A DNA stretch of 64,000 bases from an uncultured Microbacteriaceae bacterium (GCA_903859205.1 CAIOLM010000034.1:89800-153799), one strand, 5' to 3'. Counted from the stretch's first letter, positions 33,889 through 45,361 are shown. Numbers and translations are program-made. Notes: generated by a model not told the origin, from the letters alone.

Positions 33889-35487
33889 ATGCGTTCATTC
33901 TTTTCTCGGTTCCTTCACGTTGATTGGTTGGGCCTGCCCCGCCAGATTCCTCGACTGTGGCGTCGCTCGCTCCAGTTCCGTTCTGTTGTGCTCTCCGTCG
34001 GATTCGCGGGCATCGCAATCGTCGCGATTGGCTCGTACATGTCGGTGGCTGTGAGTAATGATCTCTTCCATTCGCGACTCGAACAGGTCTTGACCCAATC
34101 ACAGCGCGCCACCGACTCGGCACAACGAATTTTCGACTCGGGTGTTGCCAGCGATCGAGCCGGACTGCAGTCTCTGGTCAACTCATCCTTGGTGACCATT
34201 CGAGATACTTCGTCTTCGTCGCTTCTGGCGTTTTACCGCGTTGATCCGACGGTGAATTCTGCCCTCGCCCCCCAAAATTTTGCTAGCCCCGACCTCTCGG
34301 GCTCGATCGTCTCGAATAAGTTGCGCAAGGCCGTGCAAAGCGGCGTCGGGTCACAGTTTTGGCAGTCGATCACGCTGGTCGGGAATGGCACAACGACCCC
34401 CGGCGTGGTCGTGGGCTCACTCGTGGCCGTGCCTTCAGTTGGCGACTACGAGCTCTACATCGCCTACTCGTTTGCCGAATCAGAAAAGACGCTCGCCTTT
34501 GTGACCCAGGTCCTGTGGATTGCCGGTCTCGGTCTGCTGATTCTGATTGGGGCAATTTCGTGGTTCGTCACGCGACTCGTAGTTCGCCCCATCAAAGTTG
34601 CCGCCGAAACGAGTCAGAAGCTAGCCGCCGGAGACCTGAGTGCGCGGGTTCCCGAGCTTGGCGAAGATGTGCTGTCAACGCTTGCTCGCAACTTCAACGA
34701 CATGGCTCGCAGCATGCAACGCCAGGTGACCAGCCTCGAAGAGCTCTCGTCGATGCAGCAGCGCTTTGTTGCCGATGTCTCGCATGAGCTTCGGACTCCG
34801 CTCACCGTTGTTCGCCTCGCGGGTGACCACCTGTTCAAGAAGCGCGACCAGTTCGACGACAGTTCACGCGAGTCTGTCGAAGCACTGCACGGCAGTCTCG
34901 ACCGCTTCTCGGGACTGCTCTCTGACTTGCTCGAGATCTCTCGTTACGACGCACAAACCATCACCCTCGATCTCGAACCAACAAACGTTGTGCGCTTGGC
35001 TTCCGAGGTCGCCCAGAGCCTCGAGCCCATCGCGGCTGAGTACGGCTCCACCATCGAGGTCGTCTCACCCGGTGGACACGGCGAGGCACTCGTCGATGCC
35101 GGTCGCATCCGCCGCATCATTGTGAACCTTCTCGGCAATGCGATTGAGCACGGTGAAGGGCGACGAATTCTGGTCGAAATTGACTCAAACGCGAACGCCG
35201 TATCTCTGGTCGTTGATGACCTCGGTGTCGGGCTCACCGACGAGCAAGTGGCGCGGGTGTTTGATCGCTTCTATCGAGCCGATGCATCGCGAAAGCGCAC
35301 CCTAGGCGGCACCGGCTTGGGCCTCTCTATTGCCTTGGAGGACGCCCGCATCCACAACGGTGTTCTCGAAGCATGGGGCAAGCCCGGCGAGGGCGCTCGT
35401 TTCCGACTCACTCTTCCGCGAAAGGCTTCGGCACGATGGACCTCGGCGGCCCTGCCCCTTGCCCGTCCGGAGGTGGCTGATGCATAA
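33889..35487 (+). CDS. mtrB: Sensor histidine kinase MtrB
   Basis: This 532-residue kinase has two membrane helices (about 36-58 and 203-228) around an extracellular sensor domain and a HAMP linker. The H-box is FVADVSHELRTPLTVVRLAG, the N-box is LGNAIEHGEG and the G-box is GGTGLGLSIA. It phosphorylates MtrA. The lipoprotein gene lpqB overlaps its 3' end by 8 nt, giving the standard mtrA-mtrB-lpqB operon. Confidence 0.94.
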   Translation: MRSFFSRFLHVDWLGLPRQIPRLWRRSLQFRSVVLSVGFAGIAIVAIGSYMSVAVSNDLFHSRLEQVLTQSQRATDSAQRIFDSGVASDRAGLQSLVNSSLVTIRDTSSSSLLAFYRVDPTVNSALAPQNFASPDLSGSIVSNKLRKAVQSGVGSQFWQSITLVGNGTTTPGVVVGSLVAVPSVGDYELYIAYSFAESEKTLAFVTQVLWIAGLGLLILIGAISWFVTRLVVRPIKVAAETSQKLAAGDLSARVPELGEDVLSTLARNFNDMARSMQRQVTSLEELSSMQQRFVADVSHELRTPLTVVRLAGDHLFKKRDQFDDSSRESVEALHGSLDRFSGLLSDLLEISRYDAQTITLDLEPTNVVRLASEVAQSLEPIAAEYGSTIEVVSPGGHGEALVDAGRIRRIIVNLLGNAIEHGEGRRILVEIDSNANAVSLVVDDLGVGLTDEQVARVFDRFYRADASRKRTLGGTGLGLSIALEDARIHNGVLEAWGKPGEGARFRLTLPRKASARWTSAALPLARPEVADA

Positions 35488-37156
35488 GCGTATTGCCGCC
35501 GCGATCACCGTTCTCCTCACGCTGGCTGCATTGACCGCCTGCACGGGTATCCCCTACAGCGGTGGTGTTAACAAGGGCGCCGTGGCCACCGGCGTCCCTG
35601 ACACCGACATCCAGTTCTTGCCCGCTGGTCCTCGTCAGGAAGCCACGCCCGAAGAAATCCTGCGCGGGTTCGTCGATGCTGCCACTAGCCCTGCGGGCAA
35701 CTGGGCCATCGCCCGAGAGTTCTTGACCGCTGAATTCTCGCTTCAGTGGGAACCGAGCGGCGCTGTTTACATTGATGAGGGAGCCCGACTGGTTAGTGCT
35801 GCCGGCACCAACGCGCTCCGATTGAACACCTCAGTGACGGCAACCGTTGACGCGCGCGGCGTCTACGCGAACACCGGGCGGCTTCAAGCCCCCGACCTCA
35901 AGTTCACTTTCGTCAAGGTGGCCGGAGCCTGGCGAATCGCGAGCGGTCCGGCCGGCGTGGTGCTCGATCGAGCGACGTTCCCCAAGGTCTACTCGCAAAG
36001 CACCCTGTTTTTCTACAATGCCGGGCTGACCAGCCTGATTCCTGATCTTCGGTGGTTCCCTGCCCGGTCGTCGATTTCCACCCGCATCGTCAAGGCGCTG
36101 CTGGGCGGACCCTCCGATTGGCTGTCCACATCGGGTGCTGCAGTCAGTGCCATCCCCGTTGGCGCCGCGCTCGAGGCAGATTCGGTGCCTGTCGACGGCG
36201 GCGTGGCGTCGGTGAACTTTAATTCTCAGACCGTGAAGGCCACTGAGGGGCTTTCGATTCGCATCCTTCGGCAGCTCACGGCGAGCATGGTCGGGGTCCC
36301 CGATGTTCAGTCGGTGAGTTTGCAGTACTCCGGCAGTCCGCAGGGGCAAGCTCAGGTGCCCTTGCGCGCGGCGCTCATCTCGCCGACCGGATACGACACC
36401 GCGGTTGTCATTCGCGACGGTGCTTTTGGTGTGCTCGATGACAAGGGCATGACCGCCCTCCCTGGGCTGTCGGCCGGAGTGTTGAGTCTTGCCCCGAGCG
36501 CTGTCAGTGTCTCGGGCGACCGCTCTGTCGCCGTCGTTAATTCGGCTTCCGGCGTGTATACCGTTCGGGCCGCGCGCAAGCCCGCACTCGTGGACGCCCG
36601 TGGTCGCCTCATTCCCGCAGCGATTGATGAGCAGTCATTTGTCTGGACGGTCCCCGCCGATAAGCCGACTGAAATTCGCATCACAGGCCGCGCTGGAACT
36701 TCGCGTGGGCTGCGCGCCCCGTGGTCGAGCGCGACCAAGATCTCCTTCTTGTCGGTGGAGCCCGACGGAACTCGACTTATCGCGGGATTCTCGACCCCGA
36801 GCGGGCAACGGGTGTGCGCCGCAAGCATCGGCCACGGTGACGACCTCTGGCCAAAGACCATCGGTGAGTGCCTGTACCTCACGGCCCCCGAGGGCAACAT
36901 GATTTCGGCGGCCTGGATTGACGGCATCCGCGTGGGCATCCTGACCTCGACCAAAACGACCAAACTTCGCCTCAGCACCATTGGCGGACTCTTCCAGGAT
37001 TCCACTGCGCCGGTCGGCGCCACGATGATTGCCGGCGCGGGTGCGCGCCTCACGCCGCGCTTGCTGACTAACTACGGCGAGTTGTACCTGTTGCAGTCAC
37101 TCAACCGCTGGAGTGTGATTGGCGATAAAGTCGCGCTGCTCGGCACCGGGCAATAA
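35480..37156 (+). CDS. lpqB: Lipoprotein LpqB (MtrB-associated)
   Basis: This 558-residue lipoprotein has a signal peptide with lipobox LTAC, Cys21 being the lipidated residue. A GerMN domain follows (about 215-330), and the C-terminal half is a beta-propeller-like LpqB region. LpqB interacts with the extracellular part of MtrB and modulates MtrA phosphorylation in mycobacteria. The ATG at 35480 lies after GGAGG at 35469 and overlaps mtrB; the longer upstream frame is antigenic noise from mtrB. Confidence 0.93.
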   Translation: MHKRIAAAITVLLTLAALTACTGIPYSGGVNKGAVATGVPDTDIQFLPAGPRQEATPEEILRGFVDAATSPAGNWAIAREFLTAEFSLQWEPSGAVYIDEGARLVSAAGTNALRLNTSVTATVDARGVYANTGRLQAPDLKFTFVKVAGAWRIASGPAGVVLDRATFPKVYSQSTLFFYNAGLTSLIPDLRWFPARSSISTRIVKALLGGPSDWLSTSGAAVSAIPVGAALEADSVPVDGGVASVNFNSQTVKATEGLSIRILRQLTASMVGVPDVQSVSLQYSGSPQGQAQVPLRAALISPTGYDTAVVIRDGAFGVLDDKGMTALPGLSAGVLSLAPSAVSVSGDRSVAVVNSASGVYTVRAARKPALVDARGRLIPAAIDEQSFVWTVPADKPTEIRITGRAGTSRGLRAPWSSATKISFLSVEPDGTRLIAGFSTPSGQRVCAASIGHGDDLWPKTIGECLYLTAPEGNMISAAWIDGIRVGILTSTKTTKLRLSTIGGLFQDSTAPVGATMIAGAGARLTPRLLTNYGELYLLQSLNRWSVIGDKVALLGTGQ

Positions 37157-37260
37157 TCTTCCGGCGCTGATTCCGCGCCCACAGACCCGTCTGCTCTCGA
37201 TCTGTACACGGATGTTCGCCACCACAAGGTGACCTTGCCTGCTGCAGCTCATGCTCAGCT

Positions 37261-37929
37261 ATGCCGTCGAATACTCGCATTTTTGCCCGGCTCGGGCGGT
37301 TTCTGCTCGACCTGCTGCTTCCGGCCGAGTGCGTTGTCTGTTCGAGCGACGAAGACGACCTGTGTGCGGCATGCTGTGCCTCGGTCGCCGGAGTCCCCGT
37401 CGTCGAACATCTCGGCGAACTGCGGCTTGTCACGAGCGGGGCGAAGCCAGATCAGGTCGTGCGCATCCTTCGTCGGCTCAAAGACCGCGGACAAACTCGG
37501 CTGGCTCGACCCCTCGGCCTCTGGCTCGAGATCGCAATCACCGAAGCCACCGCCGGGTTGGGTTTACCTGCCCGTGAGGTCGCTCTGGTTGTTCCGCCGT
37601 CGCCATGGAGTTCGTGGCGCAAGCGCGGGTTTCATCCCGTGCCACTCATGCTTCGTCGCGCAGGGCTCGTTGCGCTCCCCGTTTTGACCAATGGTCGCAG
37701 CCGTTTCGACCAGCGCAAACTCACGGCCCAGCAGAGGGCCCTCAACCTTGCGGGGGTGTTTCGATCGCGGATACCCCTGAGCGGCATCAGGGTTTTGGTC
37801 GTGGATGATGTCGTCACGACCGGAAGCACGATTCTCGAGGCTCGCCGCGCTTTGGAGGCGGCCGGGGCAGTTGTCGTGGGGGCTGTTGCCCTGGCTCGCG
37901 TGCCGCTGCGGCGCGACTCGGCGAATTAA
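37261..37929 (+). CDS. comF: ComF-family phosphoribosyltransferase-like protein
   Basis: This 222-residue ComF/GntX-type protein has an N-terminal zinc-knuckle pattern (C24xxC27 and C35xxC38) and a C-terminal type I PRTase fold with the PRPP loop VLVVDDVVTTGSTI. ComF is linked to uptake and handling of single-stranded DNA in competent bacteria, though in actinobacteria its role is not established. FHPVPLMLRRAGL and QRALNLAGVF are family typical. It lies between lpqB and hpf, a conserved order. Confidence 0.88.
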   Translation: MPSNTRIFARLGRFLLDLLLPAECVVCSSDEDDLCAACCASVAGVPVVEHLGELRLVTSGAKPDQVVRILRRLKDRGQTRLARPLGLWLEIAITEATAGLGLPAREVALVVPPSPWSSWRKRGFHPVPLMLRRAGLVALPVLTNGRSRFDQRKLTAQQRALNLAGVFRSRIPLSGIRVLVVDDVVTTGSTILEARRALEAAGAVVVGAVALARVPLRRDSAN

Positions 37930-38035
37930 CAGGTGACAAGCCGCGCGCACAGGCGTAGGTTGTGACCACACAGGCGTGGTTCGAATCCGCTCTGGTTAAG
38001 AAAGGGCGGCACGCCATCGAAACCGGAGGGTTGCC

Positions 38036-38491
38036 ATGGAAGTCAACTTCGTTGCTCGTCACGCCGAAATCACGGACCGGTTCCGACAGTATGTTGCCGA
38101 CAAGATCGAGCGCATCACGCACCTGAATGACCAGGCATTCGAGCTGGATATCGCACTCAGTAAGCACCAAGGCGGTAAGGGCCTTATCGGCGGCGATCGC
38201 GTTGAGCTAACCCTCGTTGGCCCTGGCCCCGTTCTCCGTGCCGAAAGTGATGGCGAAGACAAATACGCCGCCTTCGATTTGGCCATCGATCACTTGGTCG
38301 AACAGCTTCGTCGCGAAAAAGACCGTCACAAGGTTCACCGTGGCGGTGCACACCACCAACAGTCGCTGGGCGAGGCGGCAGCCAGCGGATTTGCAGGGCT
38401 CGACATAGAGCCAGCCAGCATCGAGGTGCTCGATGAGGTTCAAAAAGAGCTCAACAAGGCCGACTGGATCAGGGAAGAAGAAGCGAGTTAG
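38036..38491 (+). CDS. hpf: Ribosome hibernation-promoting factor, lacking the usual long-form C-terminal domain
   Basis: This 151-residue protein has an intact N-terminal HPF/YfiA domain (about 1-105: VNFVARHAEITDRFRQYVADKIERI, then DKYAAFDLAIDHLVEQLRREKDR). Long-form actinobacterial HPF adds a C-terminal dimerisation domain of about 60 residues, usually with an HDFY/F and YRR(K) pattern. Here the tail (residues 106-151) is a different acidic, helical-looking stretch ending LNKADWIREEEAS. Only 60 nt separate the stop from secA, so the domain is not simply frameshifted. It may hibernate ribosomes as 70S monomers. GGAGGG precedes the ATG. Confidence 0.86.
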   Translation: MEVNFVARHAEITDRFRQYVADKIERITHLNDQAFELDIALSKHQGGKGLIGGDRVELTLVGPGPVLRAESDGEDKYAAFDLAIDHLVEQLRREKDRHKVHRGGAHHQQSLGEAAASGFAGLDIEPASIEVLDEVQKELNKADWIREEEAS

Positions 38492-38537
38492 CGAGTCTTT
38501 CACCCGGCACACAACTTACGCTCAGCCGGCTAGCCGG

Positions 38538-38543
38538 TAGGCT
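38538..38543 (+). promoter_or_regulatory. Candidate -10 of secA
   Basis: TAGGCT ends 8 nt before the secA GTG and there is no Shine-Dalgarno. A 12-bp palindrome CCGGCTAGCCGG (38526-38537) abuts it directly upstream. Confidence 0.4.
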
Positions 38544-38551
38544 AGTTTCTC

Positions 38552-41362
<2,811 letters not shown>

Positions 41363-41377
41363 TCGCACTTACCTGGG

Positions 41378-41851
41378 TTAGAGAACGTGCACGGCCGCTG
41401 CTCGCCAGCGACCATCGAGACCCTCGAGTCTCATCGCAATTGATCGGCTGCGTGCCTTGCCGTGGACAACCACGACGACTTCGGCAACCCCGTCAGTGGG
41501 CGTGCACACCAGGGTGCGCCCGAGGGTGAAGCTGGGTCGGTACACGGGAATCTTCTTGAGAGCCCGGGCGCGAGCTGAGACCTGTACGCGCGTCACGAGA
41601 TGACGGTAGACGTCATCGGTGACCCAGCGGGATATCTGCTCGAGGTCGCGCGCTCCCGCGAGTATCTCCATGACGCTGCGGGCTAGGTTCTCGGCCAGAG
41701 GAACGGGATCGGGCAGCTCACTCGAGGATGTGCGTTGAAACCCGAAATGGTCTTCGTCGTTGTAGCTGGCCAGCCGGGTGTTGACGGCGGGGGAGCCGCT
41801 CGAAGTCTCGGTGGGACGGGCGGGGCGGGGTGAACGGTCGGGTGAACTCAT
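41378..41851 (-). CDS. Rv3235/DUF6459-family protein
   Basis: This protein of about 157 residues has a disordered Ser/Pro-rich N-terminus (about 1-50) and a compact C-terminal domain (SARARALKKIPVYRPSFTLGRTLVCTPT, then EVVVVVHGKARSRSIAMRLEG and RWRAAAVHVL). The pattern and its place after secA match the small Rv3235-type family of unknown function. The ATG at 41851 is chosen because the predicted domain starts well inside; a longer frame upstream has no ribosome site. It converges on secA with a 15-bp gap. Confidence 0.62.
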   Translation of the reverse strand: MSSPDRSPRPARPTETSSGSPAVNTRLASYNDEDHFGFQRTSSSELPDPVPLAENLARSVMEILAGARDLEQISRWVTDDVYRHLVTRVQVSARARALKKIPVYRPSFTLGRTLVCTPTDGVAEVVVVVHGKARSRSIAMRLEGLDGRWRAAAVHVL

Positions 41852-41941
41852 GATCAGCTTTTCTGTGTCGTGCCCAACGGCGGGCAAGGATGCCCCATAC
41901 AAGCAAATTCCCGGGACGCCGTGCGGGTTCCTCAGCCAGTT

Positions 41942-41950
41942 TGTGGACAA
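41942..41950 (-). other. DnaA-box-like sequence
   Basis: TTGTCCACA on the minus strand, in the 141-bp divergent region between the Rv3235-like gene and the hypothetical gene at 41993. It is the first of a loose group of DnaA-like boxes extending to 47167. Confidence 0.35.
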
Positions 41951-41992
41951 ATCACGCAAACTCTCAGGAAGGCCGGCGTACCGTCAACGACT

Positions 41993-42601
41993 ATGCGCTG
42001 GGAAAATCTGTTTCGCGACCTTGAACACCAACTCGACCAAGAGCTGGAGTACGCGCAGTCGGACGTGGCTCGTGACCGCAGTCGCTACGAGAGCGCCCAA
42101 CGTGAATGGGTCGCCGAGGTGCGAGGGCTTCTGAGGCATCAGCTGGCCGAGCCGAAGCGTTGCCACCTCGGCGAGCTCAGCCTGTGGATAGCTGTGGATA
42201 ACTCTGGGAAAGATTGGGTCTCGGGCACAGTGACGGCGCCGCGTGCACACGTCGGATACGTGATTCTCAACCTCGGAGCTGTCGACCGGGTCTATTCCGA
42301 TGTGGCCCAGGAACGTGCCGATTCAGCGAATCGAGCGATGCCCGACCCTGATCACTCTCCGCGTCTCTCACTGGCTGAGAAGATCACCCTGCGCATCGTC
42401 CTCCGAGACATCTCGCGACGGCGCAAAAGTGTCGCATTGATCACCGCTCACGCCCTCATGCACGGCACGATTGATGAAGTGGGTGCCGACTACCTGGTGA
42501 TTGCCGAGCACGGACTGCATGAGTCACGACGTCGCACAGGGGTCAAAAACCAAGTGTTTGTTCGCCTTTCGACCATTTTGTGGGTCAGATTGGACGACTA
42601 G
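41993..42601 (+). CDS. Hypothetical protein, function not recognised
   Basis: This protein of about 202 residues has an N-terminal coiled-coil-like region (about 1-50, FRDLEHQLDQELEYAQSDVA) and a compact mixed alpha/beta part (about 55-200). That part contains HLGELSLWIAVDN, VGYVILNLGAV and, near the end, HALMHGTIDEVGADYLVIAEHG then RRRTGVKNQVFVRLSTILWV. The last part resembles small beta-barrel (Sm/RRM-like) sequences, but I cannot name a family. TACCGT lies 8 nt before the ATG, consistent with a leaderless transcript. It contains tandem DnaA-like boxes at 42183-42201. Confidence 0.7.
   Translation: MRWENLFRDLEHQLDQELEYAQSDVARDRSRYESAQREWVAEVRGLLRHQLAEPKRCHLGELSLWIAVDNSGKDWVSGTVTAPRAHVGYVILNLGAVDRVYSDVAQERADSANRAMPDPDHSPRLSLAEKITLRIVLRDISRRRKSVALITAHALMHGTIDEVGADYLVIAEHGLHESRRRTGVKNQVFVRLSTILWVRLDD
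42183..42201 (-). other. Tandem DnaA-box-like sequences inside a coding region
   Basis: On the plus strand TGTGGATAG (42183-42191) and TGTGGATAA (42193-42201) repeat with 10-bp spacing. The second is the exact complement of TTATCCACA. They encode LWIAVDN, so they may be partly constrained by protein. Confidence 0.4.
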
Positions 42602-42618
42602 CCCCCGCCCGAATGTAC

Positions 42619-42882
42619 TCAGATGATGCGGCCGTCGGCGAGTTCGGGAATATTGGCGAGCTCGGCTTGCTGCCACAGGGCTGCCCGTCGCGCGTGCTCG
42701 TACTGGTCGGTAATGAACGCCTCGAGGTGGGCGCTCTCGATGCGCCACGGCCCTCGGGTACCGACGCGAATCGCCATCAGTTCGCCTCTCGAAATGAGGT
42801 CGTGAACGTCATCGATGGAAACGTCGAGAATTTCGGCCGTTGTCTCGGGGGACAGAAAGCGACGAAGCTCATCAGAGGTCAT
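42619..42882 (-). CDS. Helix-turn-helix (excisionase-like) DNA-binding protein
   Basis: This 87-residue protein is a single winged-helix HTH_17/excisionase-like domain (FLSPETTAEILDVSIDDVHDLISRGELMAIRVG, followed by WRIESAHLEAFITDQY). Such proteins occur as regulators or recombination directionality factors. No integrase or phage gene is nearby, so a regulatory role is more likely, perhaps for the SAF/CpaE pair that follows divergently. TATGGT lies 6 nt before the ATG, suggesting a leaderless start. Confidence 0.82.
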   Translation of the reverse strand: MTSDELRRFLSPETTAEILDVSIDDVHDLISRGELMAIRVGTRGPWRIESAHLEAFITDQYEHARRAALWQQAELANIPELADGRII

Positions 42883-42931
42883 TTCTCAACCATAGGCAGT
42901 TCCGACCAGGCAGCTATTCCGGGGGAGAAAT

Positions 42932-42940
42932 TGTGGATAA
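42932..42940 (-). other. DnaA-box-like sequence
   Basis: Exact TTATCCACA on the minus strand, in the 142-bp divergent region between the HTH gene and the SAF-domain gene. Confidence 0.45.
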
Positions 42941-43024
42941 CTTGCGCAAAGCATTGAGCGGGAGCGGAATCATCGCCCACGTCCTTATGCCCGTAATTCT
43001 CGTGTGTGATTGTGAAAGTGTTCA

Positions 43025-43645
43025 GTGAAAAAACCACTTCGTCGGCTTGATCTTCGGCTATCCCTCGGCATCATCTTGGTCGTTACGAGTGCCCTGGGGG
43101 TTGTGGGACTGCTGAGGATGGTGACCTCGGGAAGTGAGGTGCTCGTCGCCACACACTTGCTCGTTGAGGGGCAGCACATCACCGAGGCCGACGTGAGTCG
43201 TGTCGAGGTCGGCTCCGGTCTCCCGCAGGAGTACGAGGTCAATGCCCAGTCGGTTGTGGGTCGAGTGGTGACGCGCGCGATTCACTCAGGTGAGCTCATC
43301 CCTCGCTCGAGCGTAGGCGAGCCGGCAGAAACCCTTGAGACCACCTTGGTGATTGACCTTGCCGCCCAGGCGGCGACGTCACTGAGCGAGGGAAGCGAAA
43401 TCGATATTTGGGCGGCACCTGCAAAAGCGTCGTCTGGAGCGACACCGCTCAGCACGGTTGATCCGCACATTGTGGTTTCGCACGCGCGGCTGGCTCGGCG
43501 CCTCGACCGAACGACCGGCTCTCTCTCGACCGCCGAACGGGTGGAGGTCGTTGTGTCTCGCATGGACATCCCTGACCTGCTGAGCTCCATCGCGCGCGGC
43601 GACGCCATCACCGTGGTTGCCGCCAACGGAGGGCTGATCCCATGA
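43025..43645 (+). CDS. SAF-domain protein (CpaB/RcpC-like)
   Basis: This 206-residue protein has one N-terminal membrane helix (about 13-33) and an extracytoplasmic SAF domain (about 38-100, EVLVATHLLVEGQHITEADVSRVEV and VVGRVVTRAIHSGELIPRSSVG). It resembles the Flp-pilus assembly protein CpaB/RcpC, but is shorter. The GTG start gives KKPLRRLD, and the stop overlaps the next start by 4 nt. With the CpaE-like ATPase it is probably a remnant or satellite of a tad locus; no pilin, CpaF or TadB/C gene is in the window. Confidence 0.83.
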   Translation: MKKPLRRLDLRLSLGIILVVTSALGVVGLLRMVTSGSEVLVATHLLVEGQHITEADVSRVEVGSGLPQEYEVNAQSVVGRVVTRAIHSGELIPRSSVGEPAETLETTLVIDLAAQAATSLSEGSEIDIWAAPAKASSGATPLSTVDPHIVVSHARLARRLDRTTGSLSTAERVEVVVSRMDIPDLLSSIARGDAITVVAANGGLIP

Positions 43646-44577
43646 CCGCGCAGAATGTCGAGGCCCCCTGTGACCGCTCTGCCAGGCTCGTCGCCGTGTG
43701 GGGTCCGGCCGGTGCGCCGGGTCGAAGCACTTTGTCGATCAACCTCGCGGCCGAGTTTGCGTGTTTGGGACTTCGAGTTCTGTTGGTGGATGCAGACACC
43801 TACGGCGGATCAATTGCCGGGTACCTCGAACTTTTTGACGAGACCCCCGGTTTCTTGGCTGCGTGTCGGCTCGCGGCGATGGATGAATTGACCGAAGAAG
43901 AACTCGCGCGACTTTCACACGATTATGACGTCGCGCCCAACGCGACCGTGACGATACTTTCAGGAATCGTCAACTCGGCCCGCTGGCCGGAGGTTTCGGC
44001 ACCGCGAGTGCGCAAGGGGTTGAGCGATTTGCGACCGCGGTTTGACGTTATCGTCGCCGATCTTGGATTCAACCTTGAAGAAGACGAAGAAATCTCTAGC
44101 GATATCGCCGCGCCACGACGCAATCAGGCAACACTGGAGATTCTGCGCGGCGCCGATGCGGTTCTCGCGGTGGCGCGAGCGGATGTGATTGGCCTGGCAC
44201 GATTCATTCACGCCTTTTCGCGCTTGAGTGAAGCCTGCCGCAGTGAAAACATTCTCACGATCGTGAATCGGGCGATTTCATCTGAGGCCGCGGGAGCGAG
44301 ACACACGCTTTCGCGGTTTGCCGGCATTCGAGACATCGTGACCGTTTACGACGACGATGCTACTTTTCGAAAGTGTCTGCACCAGGCCATGCCGCTATGC
44401 ATTGCGGCGCCACAGTCAGCTGTCAGATCCCAAATACTTGACCTCGTTCACACACTCCTTGCTAGATGCCAAATTGCTGACATTCCGGGCAGCTCAGGGC
44501 ACACACCATTCGTTCGGTGGCGCGCCAAGAAAGCACATCGACTTCATGCCCAGGCTAGGGAGCGGGCGGCAAGTTGA
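43642..44577 (+). CDS. CpaE/MinD-like P-loop ATPase
   Basis: This 311-residue protein is a ParA/MinD superfamily ATPase of the CpaE (TadZ) branch. The P-loop at residues 21-30 reads GPAGAPGRST; the usual GKT/GKS lysine is replaced by Arg28. RVLLVDADTYGGSIAGYLEL (switch I), FDVIVADLGFNL (Walker B region) and the NRA segment follow. In tad systems CpaE localises pilus assembly. It is coupled to the SAF gene by 4 nt. Its last 23 nt overlap the end of the convergent SDR gene that opens the second catabolic island. Confidence 0.85.
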   Translation: MTAQNVEAPCDRSARLVAVWGPAGAPGRSTLSINLAAEFACLGLRVLLVDADTYGGSIAGYLELFDETPGFLAACRLAAMDELTEEELARLSHDYDVAPNATVTILSGIVNSARWPEVSAPRVRKGLSDLRPRFDVIVADLGFNLEEDEEISSDIAAPRRNQATLEILRGADAVLAVARADVIGLARFIHAFSRLSEACRSENILTIVNRAISSEAAGARHTLSRFAGIRDIVTVYDDDATFRKCLHQAMPLCIAAPQSAVRSQILDLVHTLLARCQIADIPGSSGHTPFVRWRAKKAHRLHAQARERAAS

Positions 44578-45343
44578 GCCCACCTGCAACCCAAATTGGC
44601 TGCCCTGTCATGTATGGCAGTCGCCCGAGGGCCAGAGTGGCAATGGTCTCGCCAATATCGGTTGCATTCCCCCAGCGTGCGATGGGTACCCGCCCGTCAC
44701 GAATCCAGTCATCGACGATTGTGTTGCCTGCGCTCGCTGTCATTGCAGTGGCCATAAATCCTGGACGCACCTCGTGCACGTGAATGCCGTACTCGGCCAG
44801 TCTTTGGGCGAAAAGCTTTGTCACCATGGTGAGTGCCGATTTGGTGATGCAGTACGGCGCGCGATCCGTATTAACCATTTCGGCCGCGATGGAACTCACG
44901 ATGACAATCGAACGGTAGGTGTCGAAGCCAGTCCACCCCCGAGCGATGACAAGGTTCGCGTAGGCCTGTGTCAAGAAGAATGTGCCGCGTAAGTTGATGT
45001 CGACCGCGCGATCAAACATATCGACAGGAATATCAAGAATGTCGGTGAGAGGGCGCGTGGCGATGCCGGCGTTATTGACGAGAGTGTCGAAGCGGCCGAA
45101 CGTGTTTGCCACAAACTCGAGAGCCGCCTGATGGGCCGTGAGGTCGGTGATGTCGAGTTGGTAGTACGCGATTGTGGTTCCGTGAGTGCGGAGCTCGTCG
45201 AGTAAACCATCTGGCAGGTCTGCCTCGGTGTGAAGATCGGAGACAACGACATCAAAGCCGTTGCGGGCCAGTTCGTGCGCAGTTCCTAGACCTAGACCTT
45301 GGGCAGAGCCGGTCACGAGTGCAACGGGGCGAGGGGAACTCAT
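44555..45343 (-). CDS. Short-chain dehydrogenase/reductase
   Basis: This 262-residue classical SDR has the NAD(P) motif VTGSAQGLGLG, LVNNAG, the catalytic serine in IVIVSSIAAE and YCITK as the YxxxK pair. It ends in the usual GQPIWVAGG. It would oxidise a hydroxy compound or reduce a ketone. Transcribed toward cpaE, it follows the IclR regulator gene after 71 nt and belongs to the second catabolic island. The similarity to 3-ketoacyl-ACP reductases is general; the substrate is unknown. Confidence 0.88.
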   Translation of the reverse strand: MSSPRPVALVTGSAQGLGLGTAHELARNGFDVVVSDLHTEADLPDGLLDELRTHGTTIAYYQLDITDLTAHQAALEFVANTFGRFDTLVNNAGIATRPLTDILDIPVDMFDRAVDINLRGTFFLTQAYANLVIARGWTGFDTYRSIVIVSSIAAEMVNTDRAPYCITKSALTMVTKLFAQRLAEYGIHVHEVRPGFMATAMTASAGNTIVDDWIRDGRVPIARWGNATDIGETIATLALGRLPYMTGQPIWVAGGLNLPPAP

Positions 45344-45361
45344 CAGTGAGTCCTTTCGTCA

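Noticed and set aside
37978..37988. GGTTCGAATCC, like the T-loop of a tRNA, before hpf
   Set aside because: The flanking bases do not form a T-stem, and no acceptor, D or anticodon arm can be built around it.
42619..42882. Excisionase-like gene as part of a mobile element
   Set aside because: No integrase, transposase, attachment repeats or tRNA is nearby, so the domain is better read as a small regulator.
44374..44383. TTTCGAAA core of the island operator inside the cpaE-like gene
   Set aside because: It lies in coding sequence (Thr-Phe-Arg-Lys) and lacks the flanking AA/TT of the 12-mer, so it is probably chance.
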